From Lichenicola sp964236105 (GTDB lineage: Bacteria > Pseudomonadota > Alphaproteobacteria > Acetobacterales > Acetobacteraceae), in contig CAXSBC010000001.1 of the NCBI GenBank assembly GCA_964236105.1, positions 248,001 to 312,000 on the forward strand: a stretch of 64,000 bases of DNA, in the 5' to 3' direction. Positions 27,164-35,682 of the stretch are shown piece after piece. The position numbers and the translations under genes were made by a program. The notes under the pieces were generated by a model. It made no database searches. It was not told where the DNA came from and worked only from the letters and a program-made list of their open reading frames with translations. How positions within the stretch are numbered: the first letter of the stretch is position 1; each line of letters opens with the position of its first letter.

Positions 27164-27236
27164 TGCGCCCGGCAGGACTCGAACCCGCAACCAAGCCGTT
27201 ATGAGCGGCCCGCTCTAACCATTGAGCTACGGGCGC
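27164..27236 (-). tRNA. tRNA-Ile2 with CAU anticodon (lysidine type)
   Basis: Read on the minus strand the acceptor GCGCCCG pairs with CGGGCGC. The D arm is GCTC-N8-GAGC, the anticodon stem is GGCCG/CGGCT around loop CTCATAA, and the T arm is GCGGG-TTCGAGT-CCTGC. The anticodon is CAT. The body (GGTTAGAGC, CTCATAA, then the variable-region GCTTGGTTGC) resembles Escherichia coli tRNA-Ile2 rather than either methionine tRNA, so C34 is probably changed to lysidine by TilS to read AUA. CCA is not encoded. It is 73 bases long, with a normal cloverleaf. Confidence 0.88.
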
Positions 27237-27275
27237 ACAAGCCGGGCATCAGATTGCGCAAAGCTCCGGGTTTGG

Positions 27276-27292
27276 CAAGCAGCGCCTGCTTG
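27276..27292. repeat. short inverted repeat between tRNA-Ile and ppa
   Basis: CAAGCAG (27276-27282) and CTGCTTG (27286-27292) are a perfect 7-bp inverted repeat with a CGC loop. It lies in the 112-base gap between the divergent tRNA and ppa genes, about 57 bases before the ppa start. It could be an operator or chance; no stronger signal is visible in this gap. Confidence 0.35.
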
Positions 27293-27348
27293 GCAAAACG
27301 GCAGGCCGTGGATACGGTCCGGCCCCGAACCAGCACAGGGTGCGCGCG

Positions 27349-27876
27349 ATGGACGTCTCGAAGATCAGCCCCGGCAAGGACGTCCCGTGGGACATCAACG
27401 TCGTCATCGAGATCCCGCAGGGGTCGTCGGTGAAGTACGAGATCGACAAGGCGAGCGGGGCCGTGTTCGTGGACCGGTTCCTGTTCACGCCGATGTCCTA
27501 CCCGGCCGCATACGGCTTCGTTCCCAACACGCTGGCCGCCGACGGCGATCCGACCGACGCGCTGGTGCTGGCGCCGGCGCCGATGGTGCCGGGTGCGGTG
27601 ATCCGCGCCCGTCCGATCGGCATGCTGCGGATGGAGGACGAGAGCGGCATGGACGAGAAGATCATCTGCGTCCCGCACGACAAGATGCACACCCAGTTCA
27701 CCGAGGTGCACGACGTGATGGAGCTGCCCGAGATCACCCGGCAGGTGATCGAGCACTTCTTCACCCGCTACAAGGACCTGGAGCCCGGCAAGTGGGTGAA
27801 GGTCACCGGCTGGGCCGGCAAGGAGGAGGCGGGGCAGGTGATCCGCGAGTCGCTCGAAGCCGCACAGAAAGGCTGA
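27349..27876 (+). CDS. ppa: family I inorganic pyrophosphatase
   Basis: Hydrolyses pyrophosphate to phosphate in the cytoplasm, pulling biosynthetic reactions forward. The 175-residue protein has the typical entry VVIEIPQGSSVKYEIDK (residues 18-34) and the catalytic DGDPTDALVL at about 65-74 with its three aspartates. IICVPHDK and the TRYKDLEPGKWVKV tail complete the fold. ATG 27349 is preferred because the family starts close to this point. It is convergent with the glycosyltransferase gene, whose stop lies 15 bases away. CCGCC-GCTCA-GGCGG spans that point and could end both transcripts. Confidence 0.96.
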   Translation: MDVSKISPGKDVPWDINVVIEIPQGSSVKYEIDKASGAVFVDRFLFTPMSYPAAYGFVPNTLAADGDPTDALVLAPAPMVPGAVIRARPIGMLRMEDESGMDEKIICVPHDKMHTQFTEVHDVMELPEITRQVIEHFFTRYKDLEPGKWVKVTGWAGKEEAGQVIRESLEAAQKG

Positions 27877-27890
27877 ACCCCGCCCGCCGC

Positions 27891-29114
27891 TCAGGCGGCG
27901 GCGATGGTCTGCTCGATCAGCGCCTCGTAGTTCGCGAGGTAGTCGGCCATCGACAGGGTGCGTTCCGCGTCCCGGCGGGCGGCCCGGCGCAGGCGCAGCG
28001 CCAGCGGCCGGTTCTCCAGCAGCTCCAGCACGCTGTCGGCGATCGCGTCCGGGTCGTGGAACGGTGCCAGCAGCCCGTTCTTGCCGTGCCGGATGAACTC
28101 CTGCACCGGACCGGTATCGCTGCCGACGATGGCGCAGCCCGACGCCAGCGCTTCGCGCAGCGACCACGACGCCACGAACGGGTAGGTCAGGTAGACATGC
28201 ACGTCGGAGCGCTTCAGCAGATCGGCATAGCTCTGGTAGTCGAGCTTGCCGACGAAATGCACGCGTGACAGATCCAGCCTGTTGCCGAGCTGCGTAGTCA
28301 GCACCTCGCGCCAGCACCCTTGCGCCAGGCGCGCGCCGTAGCTGACGCCGTCGCCGCCGACGACGATCACGCGCCCGTCCGGGCGCGCATCGAGGATGCG
28401 CGGCAGGGCCCGCATGAAGCTGTGGAAACCGCGATACGGCTCCAGGTCGCGCGACACGTAGGTGATCAGCTTCTCGCCGGGCGAGACGATCACGTTGCGA
28501 AGCAGGAAATCCTTCTTGGCCAGCGATGGATCGGGCGCGCAGGCCTGCAGGTCGACGCCCTCGCGCAGCACCGCGATCCGGTCGTGCGACCAGTCGGGAT
28601 AGGTCGATCTCTGGAACAAGGTCGGGGTCTGACCCGCGCCGCCATTGTTGAGCGCAAGCAGGTTGACGGCGTTCTTGGCGCGCACGCGCGGGAACATCGC
28701 GGGGTCGTCGGGGAACTCCGGATCGAAGCCGACATCGAACCGGTCGATATGGTAGTAGAACTCGAGATAACCCAGCATCGGCGTGTCGGGATACACGTCG
28801 TGCATGTTGAGCAGCTCGCCCCAGCCATGGTGGCCGATGATGATGTCGGGCTCGAAGCCGAGGCCCTTCAGGGTTCGAGCCGTCTGCGCAACCATCTCCG
28901 CGCGCAGGGTGGCGACCTCGAACTCCTGTGCCGCCGGATGGGCGTCGGGTGCGGCACCACGCGGCATCTTGTAGAAAATGCGGCGCACGCCGGGCAGCAC
29001 GTTGGCGTTCGGTTCGCTGATGAACACCACCTCGTGCCCGCCCTGACGTGTCAGGTGACGGACCAGGTGCAGGAACTGTCCGGGAAAGTTCTGGTGGACG
29101 AACAGATATCTCAC
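27891..29114 (-). CDS. glycosyltransferase family 4 protein
   Basis: A 407-residue GT-B enzyme that transfers a sugar from a nucleotide donor. Its N-terminal domain opens with MRYLFVHQNFPGQFLHLVRHL, and the linker carries RVIVVGGDG. The C-terminal donor site includes VASWSLREALASGCAIVGSD and GPVQEFI, the E-x-x-x-x-x-x-x-E region of GT4. The start is GTG 29114 with AGGT upstream; no ATG fits as well. The acceptor is unknown. It is the most downstream gene of a long minus-strand run of surface-glycan and secretion genes, though a 226-base gap with an inverted repeat separates it from the next gene upstream. Confidence 0.9.
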   Translation of the reverse strand: MRYLFVHQNFPGQFLHLVRHLTRQGGHEVVFISEPNANVLPGVRRIFYKMPRGAAPDAHPAAQEFEVATLRAEMVAQTARTLKGLGFEPDIIIGHHGWGELLNMHDVYPDTPMLGYLEFYYHIDRFDVGFDPEFPDDPAMFPRVRAKNAVNLLALNNGGAGQTPTLFQRSTYPDWSHDRIAVLREGVDLQACAPDPSLAKKDFLLRNVIVSPGEKLITYVSRDLEPYRGFHSFMRALPRILDARPDGRVIVVGGDGVSYGARLAQGCWREVLTTQLGNRLDLSRVHFVGKLDYQSYADLLKRSDVHVYLTYPFVASWSLREALASGCAIVGSDTGPVQEFIRHGKNGLLAPFHDPDAIADSVLELLENRPLALRLRRAARRDAERTLSMADYLANYEALIEQTIAAA

Positions 29115-29221
29115 GGGCGACCTGCGGGTTTGTCCAGGCTCACCAGGGCATGGCGCTCCCGGTGCGATACACGCGGCGCCGGCGATGGATGCCGATGCGA
29201 GAGGACTGTGCGCTGCATTGC

Positions 29222-29247
29222 GTCAATGTGCATGGAGACACATTGAC
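29222..29247. repeat. perfect 9-bp inverted repeat upstream of the GT4 gene
   Basis: GTCAATGTG (29222-29230) and CACATTGAC (29239-29247) are exact complements with an 8-base spacer. The repeat sits about 108 bases upstream of the GT4 start in the 226-base gap. It could be an operator or a transcript hairpin; no T-run follows in either direction, so an intrinsic terminator is less likely. Confidence 0.6.
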
Positions 29248-29340
29248 CATTCGATAACATCGATGCGTGCGGCGACAAGTTCCCCGAGCCGGAACAGTCC
29301 GTCACCGCACCGGACGGCGCCGGCCGGGCACAGGCGGGGC

Positions 29341-30438
29341 CTAGCGGCGTCCCTTGGCTCCGCTCTTTCCGGCCGGGCCGCCGCGCGAGCCGGGGCGCGC
29401 GGTCGCGGTGCCGCGTGCCGGCAGCGGCGCGGGCGCCGACTTGGGCGCCGGCTTGGCCGCGACCGGCTGGGCGACCTGCGGCTTCGCGGCGGGCTGCACC
29501 GCGCGCTGCGGCCTGGCGGCGCCGCGTCGCGTGGCGCCGGCGGGCTGCGACGCGTCCGCTCCCGCAGCGTCCCCGGCCTCGGCACCATCGCGCGGCAGGA
29601 TCTCGACGAGGAACGCTTCCAGCGGCGCGAGCTCGGCCGACTCGGCGGTCTGGGTGCCGTCCACGGGGCCCACGCTGCTGCCGTCGGTGAAGCTGGCGCT
29701 GACGCGAACCTCGTAGCGTTCCGCGGCCTCGCCCTTGAGGCGAACCCGCAGGCCCAGGATCGGCAGCGCCATGCCGCGGCTGCCGCAATAGCTGCCGCCT
29801 TCCGACCATGGCGACAGCCAGCCCTTGCCGAGCACCGCCTGATACTCGATGTCGGCCGGATCGACGAAGCGGGCTGGCGAGATCGCGAACCCCTCGATCC
29901 AGCTCTGGCTGCCGCGCTCGCCCATCCACTCGCCCAGCCGGGTCAGCACGTCGCCGCGACGCTGCACGTGGGCGGCGACCTCGAGCTTGGCGCCCGCAGC
30001 CGGCGGGGTGATTGCCGGCCGGCTCGCGGCCGCCTTGTCGGGCGGCGGGGCGGCGATCGCCGGCTGTGCCGGCGCCTGCCGGGTCGCGCCGGTCTCGCTC
30101 AGCCGCAGCACCTGCAGCTTGGGCGCCTCGGCCGTGCTGTTCATCGCCTGATAGATCGTCACCAGAACCTGCGACGGCTGACTCGAGACGCGCACCAGCG
30201 CAGCGCCGCCCTCGCCGAGCCAGCCATCGGCATCGAAGGTGCTGATCGACAGCGACTCGGCCGCGTTCGACGGCGCAGGGCTGATCCGGACCCCGGGCAG
30301 CCCGCTCGCCGGATCGGGAAGCGGCGCGCCTTGCGTGTGAAAGACGCAGAACAGACCTGGATCGAGCAGCATCAGGTGCGCTGAAACCTTGAGCTCCGTC
30401 ACCAGTCTCTGGTTCGGTGTCGGACTGGTCTGCGACAT
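29341..30438 (-). CDS. protein of unknown function with ClosW-like beta region
   Basis: I do not recognise this 365-residue protein. Residues 1-120 look like a small beta domain (LKVSAHLMLLDPGLFCVFH, then VLVTIYQAMNS). A Pro/Ala linker follows. Residues about 150-260 (AAHVQRRGDVLTRLGEWMG, IEYQAVLGKGWLSPWSEGG, ALPILGLRVRL) resemble the repeats of Clostridial hydrophobic-W modules, which carry a G-W core and occur on secreted or surface proteins. The last 90 residues are Ala/Pro/Arg-rich and probably disordered. No signal peptide is seen. AGGAACGGAA precedes the ATG. Placed between two glycosyltransferase genes, it may have a carbohydrate-related role; this is inference. Confidence 0.75.
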   Translation of the reverse strand: MSQTSPTPNQRLVTELKVSAHLMLLDPGLFCVFHTQGAPLPDPASGLPGVRISPAPSNAAESLSISTFDADGWLGEGGAALVRVSSQPSQVLVTIYQAMNSTAEAPKLQVLRLSETGATRQAPAQPAIAAPPPDKAAASRPAITPPAAGAKLEVAAHVQRRGDVLTRLGEWMGERGSQSWIEGFAISPARFVDPADIEYQAVLGKGWLSPWSEGGSYCGSRGMALPILGLRVRLKGEAAERYEVRVSASFTDGSSVGPVDGTQTAESAELAPLEAFLVEILPRDGAEAGDAAGADASQPAGATRRGAARPQRAVQPAAKPQVAQPVAAKPAPKSAPAPLPARGTATARPGSRGGPAGKSGAKGRR

Positions 30439-30474
30439 CGGCGAATTCCGTTCCTGCCTGCCCCTGCGGGCGGG

Positions 30475-33400
30475 TTATCGTTGCGGGGATCGATGGTGCG
30501 ACGCTGGACGACTGTCCGCAATGGGTCGCATCGCCTCCGGAGGCGGCGGCACCATGATCGCGCCGGGGCGGCAGAGCCGGAGCAGAAGCATGTTCAGCTC
30601 GGGCACCGGAAGCCCCAGGGGCAGCACCATGCCGCGCCGGGTGCGACGGATGCGCTCAGCCTGCGCGCCGAGATCGAACGACGCCGCCGCGAGCCCGGCG
30701 CGCCAGGCGAGGCTGAGCGTGAAACACCAGGTTTCCGGCCAGATCGAGGGCAGCAAGGCGAGATCCGCCTCCTGGGCGCGGATCAGCGCGATCGCGTCCT
30801 CCTCGCGATACTCGCCGGTGACGAACAGGCAGCCCGCCTCCATCAGCAGGTCGTCGTCCGGGGTATGGCCAACCACCACGAATTCGAGCGGCAGGGCGCG
30901 CGCCCGCACGTCGGCGAGGCAGGCCAGCAGCACGTCGTAGCCCTTCTCGCGGCCGATGCCGCCGATCACCACCACCCGGGCCGGACGCGACAGCTGCTCG
31001 GCCGCCGTGAGGCGCTGCGGGCCGCGCTCGCCCCCCGGCCGCGGCGCCAGCGAGGAGACCGCGGCCAGCCGCTCGAGCGACAGGTCGGGACGGTCATCCT
31101 CCCACGGCACCACCTCCGGGCGGACCCTGGGAAAATGCCGGGTGATGCGCTGTGCCGCGTCCTGCGACGGCGCGATCACCCGGCGCGCGGCCTTCAGCTC
31201 AGACGCCGAGCGCGCCAGCAGGGCCCGCATCGGAATCGCCTCGACGAAGTTGCTGCCCTGGATGGCGATGCAGGCCTCGCAGCCGCTGACGTCGGGCTCG
31301 CCGCAATAGCGGTCCTGTGGCCCGACCAGGGCGATCCGCTGACAGAACCAGGCATAGTCGTGGATATAGGCGTCGTAGGGCACGCCGAGCCGGTCGCACA
31401 GCGTGCGCAGCGACGCGTGGTGGCCGAGCAGATGATGCCACTCGGCATGCAGCACGCCGTCCGCGGCCAGCAGCGTCACCAGCGCGTCGAGCTCGCCCGG
31501 CAGCTCGAACCGCAGGTTGGGGAACGGCTCCTCGATGCCGGCGTCGGACAGCAGGACGGCGTCCGCCTCCGGCCTGAGCACGATCGGCCGCACGCCCTGC
31601 GCGCGCAGCAGGCGGGCGCGCTCCTGCACCACCCGCTCCACGCCGCCGCCCTGGGCGTGCGTGATCAGCAGCGCAGCCCGCGGCGCCATGTCGCGCGCCA
31701 GCCGCGCCCGCCGCGCCTGCGCCCAGCGGGCCAGATCGAGCTGCCGGCGGGCCGAGGCCAGCGGATCGGCGGCGATATGCTCGCCGATCATCGCGTCGTA
31801 GCCGGGATGCAGCCGGTTCAGCACAGCCATGTTGCGCCGCATGAGCTCGGTGCGGGCGGCGCCGAACGAGACGTTGCCGACATGGCTGACATAGACGCCG
31901 AGTGCCGCCACGTGACGCCAGCCGAGATGGCGCGCGCGCAGGCAGAAATCGTTCTCCTCGCCATAGCCCTGCGCGAACAGGTCCTCGCGCAGCAGCCCGA
32001 CCTGGTCCAGGCAGTCGCGGCGCAGATACAGGCAGAAGCCGTTGCCGGTCGGGATGTCGTGCACGCCGTCGCCGTTGGCCGCCGCCGCCAGCGCCATCAG
32101 CCGGCGGGTTCCGGCAAGGTCCGGCGCCTTGTTGCGCGCCCGGTGGTCGGGATAGCTGAGGATGCTGGCGTCGTTGGAGAACGGCGTCGCGGTGCCGACC
32201 TCCGGCGCGCTGTAGGCGGCCCGTCGCAGCGCCTCGAGCCAGCCGGATGCGACCAGCGTGTCGCTGTTCAGCAGCACCACGTCGCGTCCCGGACAGGCGG
32301 CGATGCCGTCATTGGCGCTGGCGGGAAAGCCGCCATTGGCCTCGCGGCGGATCAGCCGGATGCGTCCGGCCTGCGCCATCTCCGACAGCGCCTGCCCCAG
32401 GGCCACCTCGGGCGAGGCATCCTCGACCACCACCAGCCGCGTTTCGGCCGGAACGCTCGCCAGCACGCTCTCCAGGCAGTCGAGCGTGCGGCGCAGATGC
32501 CGGTAGACCGGCACCACCACATCGACCGGCACGGCGCTCCGGATCGCCGGCTCGCGGCCGATCAGCCAGGCCGAGATCGGCAGGAACGGCGGCATCTCGA
32601 GGCTGGCGGCGGCAGCCGGTTCACCGGCGGTGCGCCGGCTGCGCGTGCTGTGGCGCGCCTGCAGCAGCGCGGCAGCGGCGGCGGCGCGCAGCTCCAGCCC
32701 GGGATCGACCGGACTGCCCAGCAGGTCGCGGCCGTCGCTGCCGAGCACCCTGAGCATCCCGTCCTGCAGCGGCACGCCGTCGCCCGCCCGGAACTGCAGC
32801 AGCCGCGGCCGGGCCAGCGGCATCTCGCTGGCGATGTGCTCGGCGAACCGCTCCATGGCGGCGGTGACGGACCCGCCGGCACCCGTTCGCACCGTCACCG
32901 ACGGCACCCGCTCCGGCTCGCCCGGATGCCAGACCCAGCCGGTCAGCGCGCCGGCCTCGACCTCGACGAAGCCCTCGATGCGCAGGATCGCCTGGATGTC
33001 GAGCGGGCTGCCGAGCAGCGGCCTGCCGTCCCGCGACACCTCCAGCCGCAGCCCCTGCGCCCAGCCCGGGGGCAGCATCGCGCCGCCGCTGCGGTGCTGG
33101 AGCCGGATCGCCACGCCGTCGAGACGCACCGACAGCTGGTCGCTGCGGTTGCGCTGGCTGGCTGCGGGCGGACGATCCAGCTGCAGCCGGCCATCGCCGG
33201 ACAGTCCGCACCAGCCGGGCCAGCCGCCGGCACGCGCGATGTCGGTCAGCAGACCCAGCACGGCCTGGTCCGGAGCATGCCGCTCCAGGGCCTGGCCGAT
33301 GGCGGCGGCGGCCTCGTCCGGGGAGCCTGCCGCCCGGCGCGCCGCCGCCAGCGTGATCCAGCCCTCGCGGAAGTCATGGCGCTGCACCAGCGGCTGCAGC

Positions 33401-33699
33401 AGCCGGACCGCGCCATGCGCGTCGCCGCAGGCCATGCGCGCGACGGCGAGCGGGAACGTCACCTGGGCCGCCTCCGGCGCCAGGCGGCGTGCCCGCTCGA
33501 GCCAGCGCAGCGCGTCGGCCGCCTGTCCGCGTTCGCCGGCGAGGCGGCCGCGCCGGAACGCCTCCTGCGCGCGGGCCTGCGCCCACACCTGCCAGGCCGC
33601 CCGGTCGGCGTCGGTCACCTGCCGGAGGGACCCGGGCTCAGCGGCCGGCGCGGCGACGCCGGACGAGGGCGGGCCTAGCGGTGTTGGGCGACTGGCCAT
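30475..33699 (-). CDS. large TPR-GT2-GT4 glycosyltransferase
   Basis: A 1074-residue multidomain enzyme. Residues about 35-155 are TPR-like helices (AFRRGRLAGERGQAADAL). Residues 185-340 hold two copies of a small beta module ending in LLGSP-L/V-D. A GT-A family 2 domain starts at 392 (VDVVVPVYRHLRRTLDCLES) with the donor-site LLNSDT at about 476-481. From about 690 a GT-B family 4 domain follows (VVVIGGIGREKGYDVLLA), ending in a nucleotide-sugar site around LLPSIWPETWCFTLSLA. It could add two different sugars in sequence. Substrate unknown. It is followed after 36 bases by the unknown gene at 29341-30438 on the same strand. Confidence 0.88.
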   Translation of the reverse strand: MASRPTPLGPPSSGVAAPAAEPGSLRQVTDADRAAWQVWAQARAQEAFRRGRLAGERGQAADALRWLERARRLAPEAAQVTFPLAVARMACGDAHGAVRLLQPLVQRHDFREGWITLAAARRAAGSPDEAAAAIGQALERHAPDQAVLGLLTDIARAGGWPGWCGLSGDGRLQLDRPPAASQRNRSDQLSVRLDGVAIRLQHRSGGAMLPPGWAQGLRLEVSRDGRPLLGSPLDIQAILRIEGFVEVEAGALTGWVWHPGEPERVPSVTVRTGAGGSVTAAMERFAEHIASEMPLARPRLLQFRAGDGVPLQDGMLRVLGSDGRDLLGSPVDPGLELRAAAAAALLQARHSTRSRRTAGEPAAAASLEMPPFLPISAWLIGREPAIRSAVPVDVVVPVYRHLRRTLDCLESVLASVPAETRLVVVEDASPEVALGQALSEMAQAGRIRLIRREANGGFPASANDGIAACPGRDVVLLNSDTLVASGWLEALRRAAYSAPEVGTATPFSNDASILSYPDHRARNKAPDLAGTRRLMALAAAANGDGVHDIPTGNGFCLYLRRDCLDQVGLLREDLFAQGYGEENDFCLRARHLGWRHVAALGVYVSHVGNVSFGAARTELMRRNMAVLNRLHPGYDAMIGEHIAADPLASARRQLDLARWAQARRARLARDMAPRAALLITHAQGGGVERVVQERARLLRAQGVRPIVLRPEADAVLLSDAGIEEPFPNLRFELPGELDALVTLLAADGVLHAEWHHLLGHHASLRTLCDRLGVPYDAYIHDYAWFCQRIALVGPQDRYCGEPDVSGCEACIAIQGSNFVEAIPMRALLARSASELKAARRVIAPSQDAAQRITRHFPRVRPEVVPWEDDRPDLSLERLAAVSSLAPRPGGERGPQRLTAAEQLSRPARVVVIGGIGREKGYDVLLACLADVRARALPLEFVVVGHTPDDDLLMEAGCLFVTGEYREEDAIALIRAQEADLALLPSIWPETWCFTLSLAWRAGLAAASFDLGAQAERIRRTRRGMVLPLGLPVPELNMLLLRLCRPGAIMVPPPPEAMRPIADSRPASHHRSPQR

Positions 33700-33768
33700 G
33701 CGCTCGCACGCGGCCCGGGTCGGGCGCGCCCGGGTGCCGCCAGGCGCGAGACCCCGGGAGCCGCGTCC

Positions 33769-35565
33769 TCAGTGATGGCTGGCGGCACGGGCGACCGGAG
33801 CCTGGACCGGCGCCGGACGGGTGCCGAGGCGGGACAGCTCGGCGTCGGCCTGGCTGATGCCCTGCGCGCGGGCCCGCTGCAGCCAGAGCCTGGCTTCGGC
33901 GACGTCGGTCTCGCCGGCCAGGCCGCGCGCGAGATAGCGGCCCAGCATCATCTGGGCCATGCCGTGTCCGCGCTCGGCCGCCTGCCGGAAGCTGGCCTGC
34001 GCCGCCCGACGGTTCTCGGCGACGTCGTGACCGCCGCCATGCATGGCGGCGACCGAGAACATGGCGTTGATATGCCCCTGCCGGGCGGCGCGCTCGAACA
34101 TCTCCAGGGCCGCGGCGTGATCGCGCGCGCCGCCCCGGCCGCTCAGCAGCATCTCCGCATAGGCCATCTCGGCGTCAGGCAGGCCGGCCTCCGCCGCCTT
34201 GGCGATCCAGAACCGGCCTTCCTTGAGGTCGACCTCGACGCCGCGTCCCTCGGCCAGCATCCGGCCGTACCAGTACTGCGCGTTGACCACCCCGTCGGCG
34301 GCGCGGCGCAGCCAGAGAGCGGCCTGACGGTCGTTGCGCTCGACGCCCACGCCCTCGGCCAGGCAGACGCCGAAGTTGAAGGCGGCCACCAGGTCGCCGG
34401 TCTCGGCCGCCTGCTCGAAGCGCTCGCGCGCGTCGACACGGTCCTGCGGGCTGCCGCCGCCGGCCAGCACCAGGTTGCCGAGATCCACATGGGCGAGCTG
34501 ATCGCCGCGCTCGGCCGAGTGCCGGAACCAGCGGGCCGCCTCCTCGGAGTCGCGCTGCACCCCGGCACCGGTCAGATACAGCAGGCCGAGGGCACGCGCC
34601 GACGCGGCATGGCCGGCGGCGGCGGCGCGGCCATACCAGCTCGCGGCCTCGGCATAGTTGGGCGGCAGGTCGCCGCCGCGCGAATAGATGTCGCCGACCA
34701 GGGCAGCCGCTTCCGCGTCGCCGCCGAGGGCTGCCCGGCGCAGCCAGGATTCGCCCTTGGTGGTGTTGCGCTCCACGCCGCGGCCTTCGGTGAGGGCGAG
34801 GCCGTAGCGGGCCTGTCCTGACCTGACATGACGCTCGGCCGCCTGACGATACAGCTCGGTGGCGGCCGCGACGTCCTGCTTCACCCCGGCGCCGCGTTCG
34901 GTCATCACGCCCAGCAGGTAGAGTGCGGTGCCGAGTCCGCCCTCGGCCGCGCGGGCCAGGCTGGCGGCGGCCTGCTGCTGGCCTTCCGCATCGAGCGCGT
35001 TGCGCAGCAGCGCCAGCGCCACCCCGAGATGGCCCTGCGGGCAGCCGGCGTCGGCGGAGCGCTGATACCAGGTGCCGGCCGCATCGAGGTCGCGCAGCTC
35101 CGGCGGCCCGGAGGTCAGGATGTAGCCGAGCAGCGCCTGGCCGTCGGGCGAGCCCGCCTCGGCCGCGCGACGCGCCCAGTGTCCGGACTTCTCGTAGTCG
35201 GGCTTCACCTCGTGCTGCGCCATGGCGGCGCCGAACACCATGCCGCCGGACGGCGCGTCGATGACCAGCCCGAACAGATGCAGGGTCGCCAGCACGACCT
35301 GCGCCTCGACCCAGCCCGCTTCCGCCGCCCGCTCGATCCAGCGCGCACCCTCCTCGCGGCTGACCGGAACCCCGGCGCCGTCCAGATAGGCGCGGCCGAC
35401 GCGGAACTGCGCCTCGGGGATGCCCGCAGTCGCCGCAGCACTCAGCGGCGCGAAGGCGCGGCCGGACTCGCCGGCCTCGATCAGGCTGAGCGCATAGCGC
35501 AGCTTGGCGCGCGGCGAGAACAGTGCGGCGGCGCGTTGGGTCAGGAAGTTCGCCATCAGACTCAA
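33769..35565 (-). CDS. Sel1-repeat protein
   Basis: A 598-residue solenoid of about fourteen Sel1-type repeats of 36 residues, with the usual A-x-x-W-x-x-x-A-A-x-x-G-x-x-x-A-x-x-x-L-G pattern (for example WYGRAAAAGHAASARALGLL). Such proteins act as scaffolds for assemblies at the envelope or for signalling. No signal peptide or membrane segment. The best ribosome site, GCGGAG, lies six bases before a TTG at 35565, so I use TTG as start. ATG 35556 would shorten the protein by three residues. It stands between the large glycosyltransferase (69-base gap) and the HlyD gene (117-base gap), all on the minus strand. Confidence 0.88.
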   Translation of the reverse strand: MSLMANFLTQRAAALFSPRAKLRYALSLIEAGESGRAFAPLSAAATAGIPEAQFRVGRAYLDGAGVPVSREEGARWIERAAEAGWVEAQVVLATLHLFGLVIDAPSGGMVFGAAMAQHEVKPDYEKSGHWARRAAEAGSPDGQALLGYILTSGPPELRDLDAAGTWYQRSADAGCPQGHLGVALALLRNALDAEGQQQAAASLARAAEGGLGTALYLLGVMTERGAGVKQDVAAATELYRQAAERHVRSGQARYGLALTEGRGVERNTTKGESWLRRAALGGDAEAAALVGDIYSRGGDLPPNYAEAASWYGRAAAAGHAASARALGLLYLTGAGVQRDSEEAARWFRHSAERGDQLAHVDLGNLVLAGGGSPQDRVDARERFEQAAETGDLVAAFNFGVCLAEGVGVERNDRQAALWLRRAADGVVNAQYWYGRMLAEGRGVEVDLKEGRFWIAKAAEAGLPDAEMAYAEMLLSGRGGARDHAAALEMFERAARQGHINAMFSVAAMHGGGHDVAENRRAAQASFRQAAERGHGMAQMMLGRYLARGLAGETDVAEARLWLQRARAQGISQADAELSRLGTRPAPVQAPVARAASHH

Positions 35566-35682
35566 GCCATACTCCGCAAGGACGATCGCCCGCTTCGGTC
35601 GGGGCGACCGGATCGCCCGCAGCCGGCGGCGGACGGCGATGCAGCCGGTGGGGGACCTAGGCCCGCCACCGGCCCGGACCGG

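Noticed and set aside
30481..33678. Open plus-strand frame of over 1000 codons
   Set aside because: Antisense shadow of the TPR-GT2-GT4 gene, with low-complexity Arg/His/Gln/Ala composition.
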